The notes under the pieces are model-generated. The model saw nothing but the letters and a program-made list of their open reading frames with translations. It ran no database searches and was not told the DNA's origin. Both the position numbers and the translations under genes were made by a program. A DNA stretch of 15,894 nucleotides from ZC4RG29 sp032907565 (GTDB lineage: Bacteria; Bacteroidota; Bacteroidia; Cytophagales; Cyclobacteriaceae). Below are positions 14,934 through 15,894 of this stretch, one piece after another. The number at the start of each line of letters is the position of its first letter. The first letter of the stretch is position 1. The stretch lies in the NCBI GenBank assembly GCA_032907565.1, contig JAJJPK010000134.1, positions 1 to 15,894 of the forward strand, written 5' to 3'.

Positions 14934-15296
14934 ATGGAAATCTTGAACCTCGAAGGAACGGAAGATACGCCCAAGATCATGCTGGACAAAGGCAATGGGA
15001 TATTTGAGATCTCCGGAAGGTCACTGCCTGAGGATTCGGCTGAGTTCTATCGTCCGATCCTGGATTGGATTGAACGGTACGGCGAATCGCCCAATCCTAC
15101 AACCGAGTTTGTGTTCAAGCTCGAGTACTTCAATACGGCCTCGTCCAAGCTTATCCTGGATGTACTATCGGCGTTGGAGGATATTAAGGGGATGAAGATT
15201 ATCTGGTATTTCCACGAAGACGACGAAGACATGGAGGAAGCGGGACAGGAATTTTCCGAACTGGTGGAAATCCCGTTCGAGTTCAAGACGTATTGA
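14934..15296 (+). CDS. SiaC family regulatory phosphoprotein (DUF1987)
   Basis: A 120-residue protein of the SiaC/DUF1987 family, with an anti-sigma-antagonist-like fold expected from the family. N-terminal MEILNLEGTEDTPKIMLD and the central LEYFNTASSKLILDVL are typical. Thr68 in the FNTASS motif corresponds in position to the threonine reported as phosphorylated (Thr68) in Pseudomonas SiaC. The acidic stretch HEDDEDMEEAGQEFSEL (94-110) is also family-like. The frame is open back to a TTG at 14880 overlapping the kinase gene. I chose the ATG at 14934 because the family begins with this residue. It lies 28 bases after the kinase stop. Its phosphorylation state probably decides binding to a downstream target, unknown here. 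Confidence 0.9.
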   Translation: MEILNLEGTEDTPKIMLDKGNGIFEISGRSLPEDSAEFYRPILDWIERYGESPNPTTEFVFKLEYFNTASSKLILDVLSALEDIKGMKIIWYFHEDDEDMEEAGQEFSELVEIPFEFKTY

Positions 15297-15376
15297 CAAA
15301 AGGCCCTATTGTTTTGGCTTTACTACCGGACGTTTCGTCTTAGACGCAACACCGGCATTTTTTAACTAACTGAGGG
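15297..15376. other. Intergenic gap between the SiaC-like gene and the terminal frame
   Basis: Eighty bases with small overlapping hairpins: GACG-TTT-CGTC (15329-15339) and GTCT-T-AGAC (15337-15345). No clear T-run terminator or promoter is visible. GAGGG lies directly against the start codon at 15377, closer than a working ribosome-binding site. Confidence 0.3.
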
Positions 15377-15894
15377 ATGAGTGAGGAAATACTCAAGGCG
15401 TTAACGCAACTTTTTGCCATTATCACGAAACAGGATAGCGGTGTTACAGAACGCGAACGCCAGTTTGTAATCAACTTCTTCAAGACGGAGCTTGACCAGG
15501 ATTCCGTAAAGGAATACCTGGCACTGTACGACCAGTACTCCGGCTACGGCAAGGAAGACGAGGGCAAAGGCAAGCTCACGTCTGTCCGCGATTCCGTCAA
15601 GACGCTCGGCATCTGTCGAAAAATCAACAAGACGCTCACTCAAAAGCAAAAGGTAGTCGTGCTCATTAAGCTGCTTGAGCTTGTGAGCCAGGATAAGAAC
15701 TTCACCTCCCAGCGGATGGAGATTATCAACACCGTTTCGGAGGTTTTCAATATCGGAAAGGACGAATACCAGCTCATCGAAGCATTTGTCCGTGAAGAAA
15801 GTGGTGATGGTGTCGACTTTGCCGACATCCTTAAAGTAGACTCTTCAGAAGCCGCAACAGCCGGAAGTCAATCGAAACACGTGCACGGTCATAT
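15377..15894 (+). CDS. Partial protein with TerB-like helical N-terminal domain (runs off the window)
   Basis: The frame from ATG 15377 stays open for 172 codons to the window edge, so the gene is incomplete at its 3' end. The segment is mostly helical. MSEEILKALTQLFAIITKQD, then TERERQFVINFFKTEL, then KQKVVVLIKLLELVSQDKNF and SQRMEIINTVSEVFNI resemble the acidic paired helices of TerB/DjlA-like domains. No signal peptide or membrane helix is present. From memory, Bacteroidota have large proteins that join such an N-terminus to an ABC-type ATPase; whether this is one cannot be seen. It follows the SiaC-like gene by 80 bases in the same direction, which makes it a candidate output of the phospho-switch. 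Confidence 0.75.
   Translation, partial: MSEEILKALTQLFAIITKQDSGVTERERQFVINFFKTELDQDSVKEYLALYDQYSGYGKEDEGKGKLTSVRDSVKTLGICRKINKTLTQKQKVVVLIKLLELVSQDKNFTSQRMEIINTVSEVFNIGKDEYQLIEAFVREESGDGVDFADILKVDSSEAATAGSQSKHVHGH

Noticed and set aside
1..15894. CRISPR array, tRNA, rRNA or insertion sequence
   Set aside because: No regularly spaced direct repeats, cloverleaf-like sequence, conserved rRNA segment or transposase frame was found by reading both strands.

Overview
The window looks like chromosomal DNA from a member of the Bacteroidota, probably a Cytophagales-like environmental lineage. This is inferred from protein style (SpoIIE-type phosphatase with the linker ITESINYAKRIQNAILPS, stand-alone CheR and CheB, MarC, xerD beside aroQ), from mostly poor Shine-Dalgarno sequences, and from one exact match to the Bacteroidota -7 promoter element TAnnTTTG. 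There is no 16S or other decisive marker, so genus cannot be given. No tRNA, rRNA, CRISPR array, transposase or prophage gene is visible.

Region 1 (1-4750) is housekeeping. A non-coding edge carrying short repeats (1-147) leads into xerD on the minus strand. Divergently, on the plus strand, lie aroQ, a MarC-family membrane protein and rnhA; the last two overlap by four bases. A large secreted PQQ-type beta-propeller protein on the minus strand converges on rnhA. Region 2 (4912-6850) holds a saccharopine-dehydrogenase-like enzyme (minus) divergent from cytidine deaminase (plus).

Region 3 (6868 to the right edge) is a dense plus-strand signalling island and the most interesting part. In order: a membrane HAMP-GAF protein with a C-terminal coiled coil; CheR methyltransferase; receiver-less CheB methylesterase; a small two-TM GAF protein whose start overlaps cheB; a 1152-residue membrane HAMP-GAF-coiled coil-PAS-PAS-PP2C phosphatase; a SiaB-like (DUF6272) GHKL-type kinase; a SiaC-like (DUF1987) phosphoprotein; and the first 172 residues of an open frame with a TerB-like N-terminus that runs off the window.

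The reading I favour is a partner-switching circuit of the SiaA/SiaB/SiaC type. The kinase would phosphorylate SiaC on a threonine (Thr68 here), the membrane phosphatase would reverse this, and the state of SiaC would control an output. The diguanylate cyclase SiaD, the known output in Pseudomonas, is absent; the TerB-like protein occupies that place. CheR and CheB sit next to related GAF sensors with no MCP signalling domain, CheA or CheW. The HAMP-GAF protein and the phosphatase share a coiled-coil motif (RQNxEExQATQEE), so an adaptation-like methylation of these coiled coils is a testable idea.
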